From: Magicicada septendecula
Lineage: Eukaryota > Arthropoda > Insecta > Hemiptera > Cicadidae
Length of the DNA stretch: 64,000 bases
Assembly (NCBI GenBank): GCA_034769895.1
Contig: CM068371.1
Location: 406,641,969 to 406,705,968, forward strand
Direction: 5' to 3'
A program made the position numbers and the translations under genes. Positions within the stretch are counted from its first letter, which is position 1. Every line of letters begins with the position of its first letter. Below the pieces are notes generated by a model that had not been told where the DNA came from, searched no databases, and saw only the letters and a list, made by a program, of their open reading frames with translations. Below are positions 12,501 to 22,447 of the stretch, in pieces.

Positions 12501-12627
12501 AAACACACACGTTTTCATTTTATTACAAATAGGCGAGACCAACAGTGTGGCTTTTAAACGTAACGTAAACGTAATTAAACTTTATTTTAAAAAATAATTT
12601 AAACACATTTATAATTGGTTGGTTATA
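9531..12627 (+). repeat. 3' LTR of element A, with divergent terminus
   Basis: It is nearly identical to 2933-5981 until about 12480, including the terminal stem-loop and TATA box. The last 140 bases or so differ strongly. An extra block of about 50 bp (about 12500-12552) holds TAGGCGAGACCAACAGTG, close to element A's own primer-binding-site region, and diverged tail sequence follows. The end is still GGTTATA followed by the CTAT duplication. Confidence 0.8.
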
Positions 12628-12631
12628 CTAT
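12628..12631. repeat. Target-site duplication CTAT, right copy (element A)
   Basis: It directly follows the GGTTATA end of the second LTR and matches 2929-2932. Confidence 0.85.
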
Positions 12632-13436
12632 TTACACACTAATGGGTTTAGTCACTATTGACAGTGTTCTTTTTCCATACATTATGAGTTTATTGCCTTA
12701 ATTATTGTTTGTTAAGTAGGCTTGTCATACTTCATGGAGTTACCTTACTGTATGCTTGGTACTCTATACATATTATTCTTATTGTTATTCAAATGATAAT
12801 TATAATGGTCTCAATGATATTGTTATTAATGTGCTACAGTTCATTCTGCATTTGTACTGGTTATCACCTTGGTTTAGTAGTTATCAAGATTGCTTGCAGC
12901 TAGTTGTTACTATAGTTTTGTTGTCATTATTGTTATTTTGATTATTTAGATAGTTATCTTGGTTGAATTTATTCATCTGAACAGTATTCTGTCTCACTTC
13001 AAGTTGTTAGTTGAGTTACTACTTTTGTATAATAAGTTTATAACATAATTTAGTTGCATCATGCATCTTTGTTATTACAAGCATATAGTTATATTGGATT
13101 ACATTAATATAGCTTTTATATTTAGTTATTATATCATCTATTGTGTACAAAACGTTCCTTATATCATCTAGTTACTTCCTAGCTCAATACATTCTGGTTT
13201 GATATTATTTTGGCTTTGTTTTTCTTAAGTTTTAGTGAAAATTGGTTGCCCAGATTAGGTTATGTTGCATGTTTGGTAAGCAGTAATGTGTTGCTGCTGG
13301 CTGTGTATTTCTGCATTAATCTGGTTGATTGGCTTTCATTCAATGTTTGTACATTGGTTATTGGTTATTATTATTGTACCTTTGGTTTACTCTTTTATTG
13401 TCTTAATTATTGTTAATTAGTGGGTTTTTACTAACA
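12632..13436 (-). repeat. Probable distal part of the element D LTR
   Basis: This continues the sequence interrupted by element A. The proposed upper end is at 13436, where the minus strand begins TGTTAGT. An imperfect stem-loop (13411-13436, TGTTAATTAGT against ACTAACA) occurs there, like the terminal stem-loops of families A, C and G. The end was chosen because of that structure and because it gives an LTR length (about 3061 bp) matching family A. No second copy is available to confirm it. Confidence 0.35.
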
Positions 13437-15370
13437 TCAATCCCATTGTACAACTGGTCATTTATTTTGGAACCTAGTCTTCTTCTTTATGTCTACACAT
13501 CATTTAGCTAATACAAACTTATCCTATTCTTATTCAGTTTGTTGGTGATTCTTTATTTACAGTACTTAGTCCTTATTGATTACAGTTTATTCTACATGGA
13601 CAAGGAATGTATTCATCAAATGAGTTGTGGTCAGTGTTGACTTTACCATACAGCTTAGGGATTTATATCATGTAATTAATTAACATTTCTTCTTTCTTCT
13701 TATTACAATTATTCCTTCATAGGTTTATGTTAGTTCATTATATTTCAATTTCTTTCCCTTTTTTCTTGTGTCTGGTCTGGATATCTTCCTTCTTCCTTTC
13801 TTCACTGATCTCTTTCTCACTCTTATTTATTTTGTACATGATGTTGTTTTCACTTGTCTCCTTCGCATTGTTTCTTCTTTCTTCTTTCTTGAGGTCGTTG
13901 TCATTGTGTTCTTCTCGCTGATTCTTCATTCTTCTTTTGTTTCCGTTGTTCTTCTCACTGATCTATTGGGTAAGGTATGTCAGTCGTCTCGTCTTTAGTC
14001 TTCTTTTCTTCTTTATTGGTACATTTACTAGTAATTTCTTTTTCATGATACTTCACTTATTTTAACATGTGATACTTTCTCCTTCTGTATCCCTGGTGGT
14101 ATTCTTGACCTTTTATGTATTCTTAACAGTAGTGGCTTTCAAATTAATTTTCGGTAAGTTGGTGGATGTAGTGTTATATGTACCGTTACAATATATATAT
14201 AACAATATACAATATATATATGCACTCTGTATACTCTTAACTGAAATGTATCGTTAAATAGTTGGATCGTGATGCAGAGATAAATATGTTGAAAGCTAGT
14301 AAAAGAATAACTAAATTGTGCGCCGATGACATCTCTACCAAATCTTAAATAAGAAAATTATGTAATTAATACAGTACTAGGACCCTAAGGTGAAATTCAA
14401 CTAATGAATAATCATGTAAAGTGAATACCAGTGAAACAAACTTTTGCATTAATTATTCTAACAACGAAATATTACTACCAGTCATCTAAGAGGAGAGTAC
14501 CAGACCCAGAATGATCTAACACACGTCAGGAACTTCACCGTCACCGGATACTAAGAAAATGACAGACCTTCAGAAAAACACACTGAGGACCGAGGAGCCG
14601 AATCTGCATCAACTACAGGATACCACAGGTGACATGGAGGCTTGTCTTCCGTGGTTATGAGATACTAAAATTATAACCAACAAAAGACAATTTAACTAAC
14701 ACTTTAAGACTTTTAAAAACAGACATTATATGTAATATGTAGTCTGTAATCTGATAAAACTATTTGTAGTAAAAGAGTAAAAGTTTAAACTGTAAAGCAT
14801 TTTAAAAGGTAAATAAAGTCCATTCTTCAAATGGCACAATTTCAAGATAGTATATGGGGAGGTGACCATTATTAACATACTATATTCAATCCCAGATCCG
14901 TGGAAAAGTTAAACCGATGTACATCTTTATTTTGAGGGCCCTTCTGAAAGAATAAAATATATAATCATCTTGTAAACTGTAAACTGTTGAACCATATATG
15001 TTGAGAACTTTAAGTAGAGCAATTAATGTTATTATGTAATAAAGAGATGTCATGGTACAAAACAACAAAACTGAGTGAATAATACTGCAGAAACCCCTGT
15101 CAATGTTCCTCAATTATAGGACCCGAATTTAAATATATACTACTAAATATTTATTTTTGTTTAATTAGAAGTTGGTTAAGACTATGGCAGCCTGTGTAAT
15201 TGACCTGAACCAATAACCACAGGTTCCCGATATTATAACGTAGGAAACATTATATCAGTGGTCCGGAACTTTGGAAAAAGCCAAATGAACTGGCAGCCAG
15301 GTTCAGTGTTGAAGATTCTTCTGCCATTGCTGATTTCTCTGTGCCTGCTTTCTTTGTGTGCCTAATGTTC
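13437..15370. other. AT-rich region without recognisable genes
   Basis: Part of it (13700-13990) is a pyrimidine-rich, TTCTT-dominated stretch that produces spurious small ORFs. A short more balanced patch occurs at 14500-14660. No conserved protein motif or RNA gene was recognised. Confidence 0.5.
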
Positions 15371-16336
15371 TTACAGTCTCATTATCACATGTCTCTGCAT
15401 TTTGTCCATGTACACATCACCACAACTGCACAGGACCTTATAGATGCCAGGAGTTGCAAGAGATATCTTGTCTTTTGCTGACAGTAACACTTGGCCTATC
15501 TTCCTAATTGGCTGTGTGCTATGTATCTTCAAAATCCAGCCGATTTTGTCAGTACTCCTATGTATATACAGCAAGTAAGTGCACTGACTTTCTACTTCAG
15601 CTTGTGTCATAAATTTAGACAAGCCAGTATGATCTGTGCTAGGTCAAGGTTCAACATGTTTTTTATCAGCTCTGTAGTCTCCAGTATAGGCATCTTAGTA
15701 AACAAAGATTTTAGTTAAAACTAATCAGTAAATCACCTGTCTTCAAGCATAGAGACCTCACAATCTATACACATTGTCTTGAATCTTTTACATAAGAGCT
15801 GGTTTTGCTCATACATATCCCCAGCTGTGTTGCTATTAGCTGTGCTGCTTGGTAAGTTGCAGAGTTTGTGGATTAATCGGTATTCCTTTCCCATGTATTT
15901 TTAGTAGTTCATACAATCTCAATTGTACTGGATCAGAATTTACAAGAAATTTCTTTATCCTTTCATCTATATCCAGAGCTGTCTTTATTAATCTTGAACC
16001 TGCGACACCCCTTTGTATTTCTACTTACTCATAACAATGTTACATTCCTTTTATTGGCTCAGAGAATGTGCGTGAGTCATCTGTCCTCAAGTTTCTAAGT
16101 GCCACTTCGTCCCTAGATAAGTTTATTCTTCAGTGCCATCGCTTTCCTCATAGAAAGACAGCTATGTCTTGACATACCTCCTCTTCAACCTTTGTTGGTA
16201 AACTCCTCGTCACATTTTCAACAGCATATAAAATTTCTTCAACAAGTACCAGCCAAGGCACAACAGCATAGTTTAAGCCCTTTATAAGCAATGATAACGT
16301 GGATGATAAGTTGCTCACCTGATACGTTGATGACAT
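15371..16336 (-). pseudogene. Degraded Penelope-like retroelement
   Basis: On the minus strand, 16336-16148 encodes LLIKGLNYAVVP and VTRSLPTKVEEEVCQDI. These match the conserved N-terminal start of Penelope-like reverse transcriptases (SKGLNFA, then an R-LP-E-EE helix). Further left, broken frames read NLRTDD and similar patterns. At 15622-15371 the frame reads RKIGQVLLSAKDK and then GIYKVLCSCGDVYMDK, the GIY-YIG endonuclease pattern with its CxC zinc motif. The expected Y-I-G appears as V-Y-M, and the central reverse transcriptase motifs are lost to deletion, stops and frameshifts. Family knowledge: these elements encode reverse transcriptase followed by a GIY-YIG nuclease. This copy is dead. 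Confidence 0.7.
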
Positions 16337-18774
16337 ATTGATTTGTCAGCTCAATAGCTCCTTCCTCTCAGTACTTTTTCCTGCCATCATAACTCTGTTC
16401 TGGCTGAAAATAATTGTTCACTCTTTCTTTGAAACATCTTCTTGCTGGGCTAGATCTTCTCCATGACTGCTCATATATCAAGAGCTGAAACTTCTTAATA
16501 TGGTATCAATTGTGTATTTTCAAGTATTTTCTTTACTAATTGTGGTTTCCTTAAAATATTTTTTGTGTATTATGTTTCAATTTATAAAATAATTTGTTAT
16601 AATTTTGGGGGGTCAATATTGTAATATCAAAAAAAATAATTAATTTTCAAATGTCAGTTGTATTTTGTAGAGCCCAAAGTTGTTGGTGCCAATATGTAAT
16701 ATTACCAATACTTATATATTGTATAAGTTATACAGTTATAGAGCCCAAAAGTTATACAATGTATTTTTTGTTTGGTTTATTTCGTTAAAATTAATTCCTT
16801 TATTTGTTTCTTAATTACTTACCTAGTTTAACAATTTAGGCCTCAAGTTGCACACCAAATATGTAATACCAATAATCTGTGTATGAGGTATTTTTCTTTA
16901 ACGCCTCACATTGTAAGCATCAATTATTTTATGTCAAATTATGTAAATAAATACTTTAAAATAAATTATCAGTTAGTTTCTTTATGATTCTTAAGGTGTC
17001 AGTTTTTGTTAATGTTTAACTAGGCGCTAAGTTTTGAATGCACTGTTTCTGTTTTTTAATATCACTGGTATAGAGATACTTACGGATTTTTATCTTTATT
17101 ATACAAATAATTAATTCGGTTTTTGTTTCTTTAATATAGAATTAAAATAAAATTTGTTGAAAAATGAAATTTGTTGAATCAAAATATTATCGTTGCTTGC
17201 CTGGAAATACCAATTTACTCTTCAATTGTCATGAACACCAGCACTCATAATTTGAGACATTATTAATTATTAGAAATAATTACACTTGCACAAAATCAAT
17301 TCCTTTCAATATTTTTTATTGAGGTTTGAAATCCTTTCTTTTTTAAATTAAAATAAATAAATAATTCTTAACATGAATTACCCTGGCTTGGTATATTAAT
17401 GCTCAGTGGTTGGCACTATTGAAAATTTCAGATCTCAGAATGGTTATCTGCTTACACTATGTAAATATAACCACGTGTGTTCTTTTGACTACAATAATTA
17501 TTGAGAAAATGTCATTAGTGAAGTACAAAACATCACAGTTTAAAATTATAATATGATACAACAAAATAATAATAACTTATAACTATAGTACTGAACAGTT
17601 CGTGAGTGCCAAACAGTATCTTTTTAGGTTAAGGAATACTCCACTTCTTTAAAATTAAACATAGAAAAATAATTACTTAACCACTAAAAAATACAACAGT
17701 GTTAGTGTTTGATAGTTCAGTGTTTGGGAAAAAATAGTTCATTAGTGTATATAATGTCACAGGTTGGTTTATAACAGCTGTTAAACAGTTTTTTTTCTAA
17801 ATTGAATTAATATCACAATACTTTCCTTTTTATGTTCACACTTTCTTATTCCTTTTTGGTTGTTTTACTATATAATTCATTTATTATTATTTTAATAATT
17901 CACTACAGATTTATCACTCGATTATAATTTAACTCAGGTTCACTGTACACCTAACCTGTCTGATGTTCGAGTCCGATTGCAATTTCATGTCCAAAAGTAT
18001 TGCGGAGGCTCTGCTCTTTACTACTCGAGGTTTAACAATCTACCAACTCGCTGTTGAATTTTGGGGCTTTCTGGTGCAAAATATGCGAAATTCCCATTGG
18101 CTAAAACTCCAAGCATTGTCATCTCATGGCGTCGGTTTTTCTTGTCAAAATTACATCAAAATATTAATTTTAACATACCTATCTTATGCTAGGTACAACA
18201 GTAATAATATTATTACCAATGAAATCCTCTTTCTCTACTGATCATTTTGAGATCTCACAATATACATAGGTTTTTGTTCAGTATTTCTCAAAGTGACAAT
18301 TTTTTAATTTTGGCCTAATATAATATTTCATGTTTAAAAGTATTCTTTTTGATACACACCCATTTCCCTTTACTTTACATATGATCTTAACTGTTAACAA
18401 AATTGATTTTAATACTAATTATAACAAATGTGAACATTAATTTCTTATAAAACATTCTGGTTGTACCCCTAGACATAACATTGTCTATTGTACCCTTGAA
18501 CATTATCTATTTCTTAATGTACAAATGCTTATTTACAACACATAATAATATTAAGTATCCTTTAAGTATTCTTTATCCTTTATACAGTTCTTTTTTACCT
18601 TCCCTGAAGTAAATGAAAGTTCTGTAAAAATAACATTGAATCAAACAATTTTAACTCATCTACTACTAATAATCATTATGACCTATTACCTAATATAACT
18701 ACACATTCTAGAAAATAACATCTTACTGAACAAATTCTCAGTTAGTCTATTACAAATAATTATTATTACCCATT
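16337..18774. other. AT-rich region with repeated primer-site-like motifs, no gene
   Basis: No coding sequence was recognised. Between about 16660 and 17040 the minus strand carries a recurring motif, CAACAACTTTGGGCTC, CAACTTGAGGCCTA and relatives, two of them just after LTR-like ends (TATTACA). A GC-richer patch at 17945-18150 contains a reversed CCAAT-type box and resembles an LTR promoter region. Confidence 0.35.
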
Positions 18775-18796
18775 CGTTATGTAACGTAACATAGTT
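18775..18796 (+). repeat. Remnant of the element C 5' LTR start
   Basis: Twenty-one of 22 bases match the start of C's 3' LTR at 22231-22252; the only change is TG to CG at the first base. It joins directly to mid-gag sequence, so the rest of the 5' LTR, the primer-binding site and the gag start appear deleted. The sequence is near-palindromic, so an independent LTR end cannot be excluded. Confidence 0.45.
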
Positions 18797-18804
18797 AAAA
18801 ATTA

Positions 18805-20979
18805 ATGGAATTAATGAGTAGTATGAAGGAGGATAATAAACAAACTAATGAAAAATTAGACAGTATTAAAGAAGATTTCAGGAAACAGGAGGAAAACCCA
18901 AAGCAAACCAAGGAGGAAACTAATGAAAAAATAGACAGTATTAAGGAAAGTACTAGTGAACTTTTGAGACAAACCATAAATGAAAATAATGAACAATTGA
19001 AGGCCGATTTTAGACAAATCAATGAGAAGCTGGAAATAAAATAGACAGTATTAATGAAAACTCAAGAAAACAAAACGAAATTTTGAGCGAAAATTTAATC
19101 AAGCAAATGAATGAAAAGTTTGACAGGAATGACAAGAATTTGAGACAGATTCAGGACGATAACAAACTAATGAACGAAAAACTTGAGGAAAACAATAAGC
19201 GAATGAAAGCAGATCTTGAGAAAATCAATGAGGATAATCTAATACGAATCGATGAGAGAATTGAGCATTCTAACAAGGAAATAAGGGAAAATGTTGATAA
19301 ACAGAATGAAGTATTAAGACAAGCTCTCAATAAGAAAATCGAGGACGCTAGTGAGGCAATCAGCCAGAAGGTAGGTAAGAACGACGGCGAAAGAAAACAG
19401 GAGATAGCTGAAACAAATAGAAAACTGAGTGACCGATGAAGCTATTACACGAAATAGAGCTGAACTAGAGGTCAAGATAGGCCATATAGAAGAAGAAAAC
19501 CGGATTCAAGTGGAATCAATACGAGCAGATTGCGGAAACCAGCATCGAAATTTAGATACGGTCATGAACGAAGTACAGGAGCAAGGACAACGTAACCAGG
19601 ATAGAATCGAGAACCTACAACGGTCAGTTGACAACCGATCGATCACTGTTCCATATACACAACATATAGACGACCGGGAGACCATCAACTTTAAGTCATA
19701 CAGGAGAAACCCAATGGAATTCTTGGAACGGGTCGGCGAACAAATAATGAGAACTGGTGAAAACAGGTGGCCAATAATTCGTCGTTACTTAGACGAACAT
19801 TTCAAAGAAACTTATGATAACTGGTGGACAGCCACCAGGCACGACATACGAAGCTACGAAGAATTTAAAATAGCTTTTAAAGCCAGGTACTGGTCAGACG
19901 CCACCCAGAACGTAGTAAGGGAGAGCATCAGCTATGGAAGTTATGACGCCAGCAGGGGAACAACACTTACCGCCTACTTCCTGGGAAAAGTATGTTTGGC
20001 AAGACACCTTGAACCAAAAATCCCGGAGGAAATTCTCGTCACCAGGTTAACATACCACTATGATAACGGGATATCAATAGCACGATCGGGTGGACAGATA
20101 AAAACTATACAGGCCATGTCAACGCTATTGGAAGAGCACAAGCGTGAGGTACATTATCGAAGGAGTCGGCAGAGAAACGACCGGTACGGGAGCAGGGATT
20201 TCCCAGACTACAACAATAGAAACAATAACCATAACAGTCATGAGACGAATAACCGGACAAACTATAATGGCAGACCAGGTAATTATGGTAATGAAGCGTA
20301 CCAATGGCAAAATAACAACAACAGCCCAAGGAACAACGGAAACAATTACGGGAATAGACACAGTATTCCGAACAACCAATATAACCGGTCGTACAACCCA
20401 AGTTACCAGAATCAGAACACAAACAACTGAAATTATGATAACAGCAACCGTAACCCGAACAACCAAAACCAAAACTACAGGAGAGTTAATTATGTGGGGT
20501 CGTACGATAACTATAATGGGAGGACATACTACCTAGAACGTCGGAGTTTTAATAGGGACACCGACTGGAACCAGGATAATAATAATGATAGAAGAGATAC
20601 TAGAAATAATGGAGGCAGAAGTCGGAGTCAGGAGGACTACCGCCGGGTTAACTACGAAGAGGATCGTCCATTACGGGTTTCCAGACCAATGGTGAATTTT
20701 ATAAGGGCCGAAGAGAATGGTCCAAGGAGTGATCAACACCAAGGGGAGAATGATAATGAGCATTTACCACGGAGCAATAGCATTGGAGAATCCAGATCCG
20801 GAAGCGAGAACCAGATAAGGGACGATCCATCTAGGAATGTCCGAATAATTTATAATCAACAGAACCCACCAGAACGCTGGATTCCCCTAAGAGGAGATGG
20901 CCACCGACCCAGTACATCCCAGGATGTAAGACAAGAAATAAATGAAGAAGAAGCCACGGCCGACAGATGGAATACATAA
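18805..20979 (+). pseudogene. Broken gag (coiled coil, capsid, Asn/Arg-rich tail) of element C
   Basis: Four frame segments join into one Gag. Segments 18805-19044 and 19083-19439 encode a coiled coil of NEKLDSIKED-type repeats, separated by a frameshift near 19030. A second frameshift near 19430 leads into 19429-20430, which holds the capsid: YRRNPMEFLERV, WWTATRHDIRSYEEFKIAF, LARHLEPKIPEE. A TGA at 20428-20430 precedes 20494-20979 in the same frame. The capsid matches the pattern of element G's Gag (W, YE-F--AF---YW, LEP-IP), marking it as Ty3/gypsy type. After the capsid there is no zinc knuckle but a long Asn/Arg/Tyr/Gly-rich tail, probably disordered and RNA-binding. The true start codon is missing with the deleted 5' end. 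Confidence 0.75.
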
Positions 20980-21288
20980 AAAAAAAATAAATAAACCCAA
21001 AATTCTAAAGAAACTGTAAGAACAACTTACGCAATAATTATTTAGAAACAGTATAATTTAAAATAAAGAGGATAAATACCCCAAAATTCAAAAAATGAAG
21101 TAAGCTCAACTTACAAACAAGTATCTAAGAAAACAATTTATGAGGTATATAAGAAAGAGAATTTTGAAGATAAAAAAACAACCAAATTCGAAAAATAAGT
21201 AAGAACATTTTACTATACAATTTAGAAGAAATTGCTTTAAACTAATATGAAAGAAAAAAAAATAACACTGATTAAACCTAATAAAAAT

Positions 21289-21350
<62 letters not shown>

Positions 21351-22220
21351 GAGTTTATCTGATGTAATATAATAGTGAGAAATGTAATTTAGAATGTAAA
21401 AGGAATAATAATGATTGTGCCAGAAGAATATAACTACATGATGTAATGTATAGTACTAACCAAAATCTCATAACCAGCTGTATTGATCATAAAGGAATAT
21501 GAGCCAATGAAGATAAGAGAATGAAGAAGCCAAAATGGAACCGTCAAAAGGATCACAAGAAAAGAAAAAAAAAAAAACAAATGGTTAAGAATTATCCGTA
21601 AAAAACCAATTAATAAATGTCAATAAAATAGCCAAGTATTGGAGAGGAAAAGTGTATAATAGAAGGAAGAATTAATATGAAGAAATAATATGATCTGAGT
21701 TAAAGTACAGTGAATAATCCCTAGAGTATGATTATTATTTATTATTTTATTGAAGGTCACATGATGACTACCTTACGAGGTTTATTAATGAAGATTGACT
21801 GTAGAATATTCCAGCAATCATTTAACTGGACAGAGATGATGTTCCTCTGATCCCAGAAAGTATGTAACGGACGACGGTAATTGGTTAGCCGATAGAGCAC
21901 CACCGATTCGATTCCAGTTATAATGTTAGGGAGGTTTAGGAAAATTAAATATTAGAGGGAAAACTCACAAATAAACATAGAGAATTAAATAAAACCAGAT
22001 CCAAAATGTATAATTAATAAAGAATGTCACAAGAATGATTATAGAAATAAGATTTAAACTTGGGAAATAATTGATTTTAAGAAGGAACGAAGAAATGATA
22101 ATAATATAACGGATAATTCTGAAATATAAAAGTACTATAAATAGGAAACCAATTGGCCAGATACAAGTTATGCGTTTATTTCTTGCTAAACTTTGTTTAT
22201 ACCAAAATAAACTTATTTCG
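20980..22220 (+). other. Non-coding 3' internal region of element C
   Basis: It is purine-rich and AT-rich, with no polymerase motif in any frame and no substantial ORF. The minus-strand ORF 21965-22297 has no recognisable feature. Confidence 0.5.
21290..21349 (+). repeat. Poly(A) tract, 60 bp
   Basis: This is an uninterrupted run of A inside element C, about 300 bp after the gag-like frame. It is either an expanded low-complexity tract or a relic of a polyadenylated insertion. Confidence 0.9.
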
Positions 22221-22230
22221 AAGGGGGGGG
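22221..22230 (+). promoter_or_regulatory. Polypurine tract of element C
   Basis: AAGGGGGGGG lies directly before the TGTTATG start of the 3' LTR, a typical plus-strand primer site. Confidence 0.65.
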
Positions 22231-22447
22231 TGTTATGTAACGTAACATAGTTGAGGTTCCCCAACGTTACATAAAAAATTGAATGAAATATGGTCAAGGA
22301 CCATACCCTGACTTAAGGTTATTCAATAGTTCATGTGCTTGAGAAGTACCTCAAGTCAAAAGGAGGCAATGACTAATGTTAAATGTAAAAGAGCCAGACC
22401 AATGAATGATTGAATGTAAAGAAATGTTTGTTTTGTACTGTGACATG
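22231..22447 (+). repeat. Start of the element C 3' LTR, interrupted
   Basis: The LTR starts TGTTATGTAACG and contains a perfect 10-bp inverted repeat, TTATGTAACG (22233-22242) against CGTTACATAA (22265-22274). It is cut by the family A solo LTR, with the CATG duplication at 22444-22447. Confidence 0.6.

Larger units (their letters stand above)
2933..12627 (+). mobile_element. Element A: complete gag-only LTR retrotransposon with about 3-kb LTRs
   Basis: Two direct repeats of about 3 kb (2933-5981 and 9531-12627) flank a 3.55 kb internal region. The internal region has a primer-binding site, one long ORF (6073-7638) and a purine tract before the second LTR, and the whole unit is bounded by CTAT duplications. 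No protease, reverse transcriptase, RNase H or integrase motif appears in any frame, so it is non-autonomous. Long LTRs with a short internal region recall LARD-type derivatives, but LARDs usually lack coding capacity. Over the first 2.9 kb the two LTRs differ at only about a dozen positions, so the insertion is young. It sits inside the LTR of the oppositely oriented element D. Confidence 0.85.
18775..22447 (+). mobile_element. Element C: decayed gag-only LTR retrotransposon (visible left part)
   Basis: It consists of an LTR-start remnant, a frameshifted gag (18805-20979), about 1.25 kb of non-coding DNA including a 60-base A tract, a purine tract and a 3' LTR starting at 22231. A solo LTR of family A interrupts that LTR at 22448, so the remainder should continue from about 25492. 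No pol-type motif is present in the 3.4 kb internal region. The right end of the LTR was not identified. Confidence 0.6.

Noticed and set aside
13727..13998. Overlapping hydrophobic small ORFs
   Set aside because: They arise from a pyrimidine-rich TTCTT stretch; the opposite strand reads as a Lys/Glu run. No gene-like feature.
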